Positions 22,870 to 23,093 of a stretch of 23,093 nt of DNA are shown here, piece after piece (positions within the stretch are counted from its first letter, which is position 1; each line of letters opens with the position of its first letter). The notes below the pieces were generated by a model. That model made no database searches, was not told the origin of the DNA, and saw only the letters and a list, made by a program, of their open reading frames with translations. The stretch is from contig JAUZPS010000017.1 of assembly GCA_030705945.1 (NCBI GenBank), positions 1-23,093 on the forward strand, in the 5' to 3' direction. The stretch comes from Bacillota bacterium (lineage in GTDB: Bacteria > Bacillota > Clostridia > Acetivibrionales > DSM-2933). The position numbers and the translations under genes were made by a program.

Positions 22870-23093
22870 ATGAATTTGAGACCCGAAGAGATTAGTTCGA
22901 TAATTAAACAGCAAATAGAGGGTTACGGCGTTAAAACCAAGACAGAGGATATAGGTTATGTTTTGCAGTCCGGTGACGGTATTGCAAGAATCTATGGTCT
23001 AGAGGGCTGTATGTATGGTGAACTTCTTGAGTTCGAAAACGGTGTTCGCGGGATGGCGTTGAACCTTGAAGAAGATAACGTTGGTTGCGTGCT
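22870..23093 (+). CDS. atpA: ATP synthase F1 subunit alpha (5' part)
   Basis: The first 74 codons, running off the window end. The N-terminus MNLRPEEISSIIKQQIEGYG and the beta-barrel motif VLQSGDGIARIYGLEG, followed by GELLEFENGVRGMALNLEED, are diagnostic of alpha. Two ATGs are adjacent (22867 and 22870). I prefer the second because GAGGTG at 22858-22863 is then 6 nt away rather than 3. The nucleotide-binding domain lies beyond the window. Confidence 0.95.
   Translation, partial: MNLRPEEISSIIKQQIEGYGVKTKTEDIGYVLQSGDGIARIYGLEGCMYGELLEFENGVRGMALNLEEDNVGCV

Noticed and set aside
1..23093. CRISPR arrays, tRNA/rRNA genes, insertion-sequence transposases, prophage genes
   Set aside because: I looked for regular direct repeats with spacers, cloverleaf-like segments and transposase or integrase motifs, and saw none. 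R1 and R2 are dispersed, not arrayed.

Overview
The window looks like chromosome of a low-GC, anaerobic, cellulose-degrading clostridium (Ruminiclostridium / Acetivibrio-like Firmicute). The reasons are a secreted GH9-CBM3c cellulase ending in a dockerin, AT-rich intergenic DNA, strong AGGAGG-type ribosome sites, frequent TTG starts, and a gene order (prfA ... sua5 - ywlE - rpiB - upp ... wecB - atpI - atp operon) that resembles the prfA-to-atp region of Bacillus and clostridia. The species is inferred from content only.

Layout. 1-2.8 kb: a terminator-like hairpin, a repeat (R1) and a lone GH9 cellulase. 2.8-3.8 kb, minus strand: ybaB-recR. 4.1-7.6 kb, plus strand: a YdcF/DUF218 membrane protein, a YfcE-type phosphoesterase and a divergent UvrD-family helicase. 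7.7-9.6 kb: a near-consensus sigma-A promoter driving a DUF2089 zinc-ribbon/HTH protein and a DUF4097 beta-helix protein, which share a SHOCT-like helical hairpin. 9.6-17.7 kb, plus strand: housekeeping and envelope genes prfA, a ZIP metal transporter, sua5/ywlC, ywlE, rpiB, upp, a dCMP deaminase, a WecA/TagO-type transferase and wecB. 17.9-19.6 kb, minus strand: motA-motB. 20.0 kb to the end: atpI-atpB-atpE-atpF-atpH and the start of atpA.

How the genes fit together. The WecA/TagO-like enzyme and WecB would supply lipid-linked HexNAc and UDP-ManNAc for cell-wall polymers. Upp and the dCMP deaminase serve pyrimidine metabolism. PrfA and Sua5 serve translation, and YwlE is a candidate protein-arginine phosphatase. 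The atp genes encode the F1Fo ATP synthase; its c subunit has proton-type rather than Na+-type ligands.

The main unexplained structure lies between genes. There are two families of roughly 95-105 bp structured repeats, each with three copies, all intergenic. R1 (61-154, 10812-10906, inverted 14745-14838) is a long two-part palindrome; two copies about 10.7 kb apart are nearly identical. R2 (inverted 13355-13457, 17871-17974, 20412-20516) has internal arms that change together between copies. Most copies sit immediately or within about 40 bp after a stop codon, and one R2 copy lies inside the atp operon. They look like MITE-like or REP-like elements that may have been adopted as 3'-end signals. 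I saw no tRNA, rRNA, CRISPR array, transposase or phage gene.
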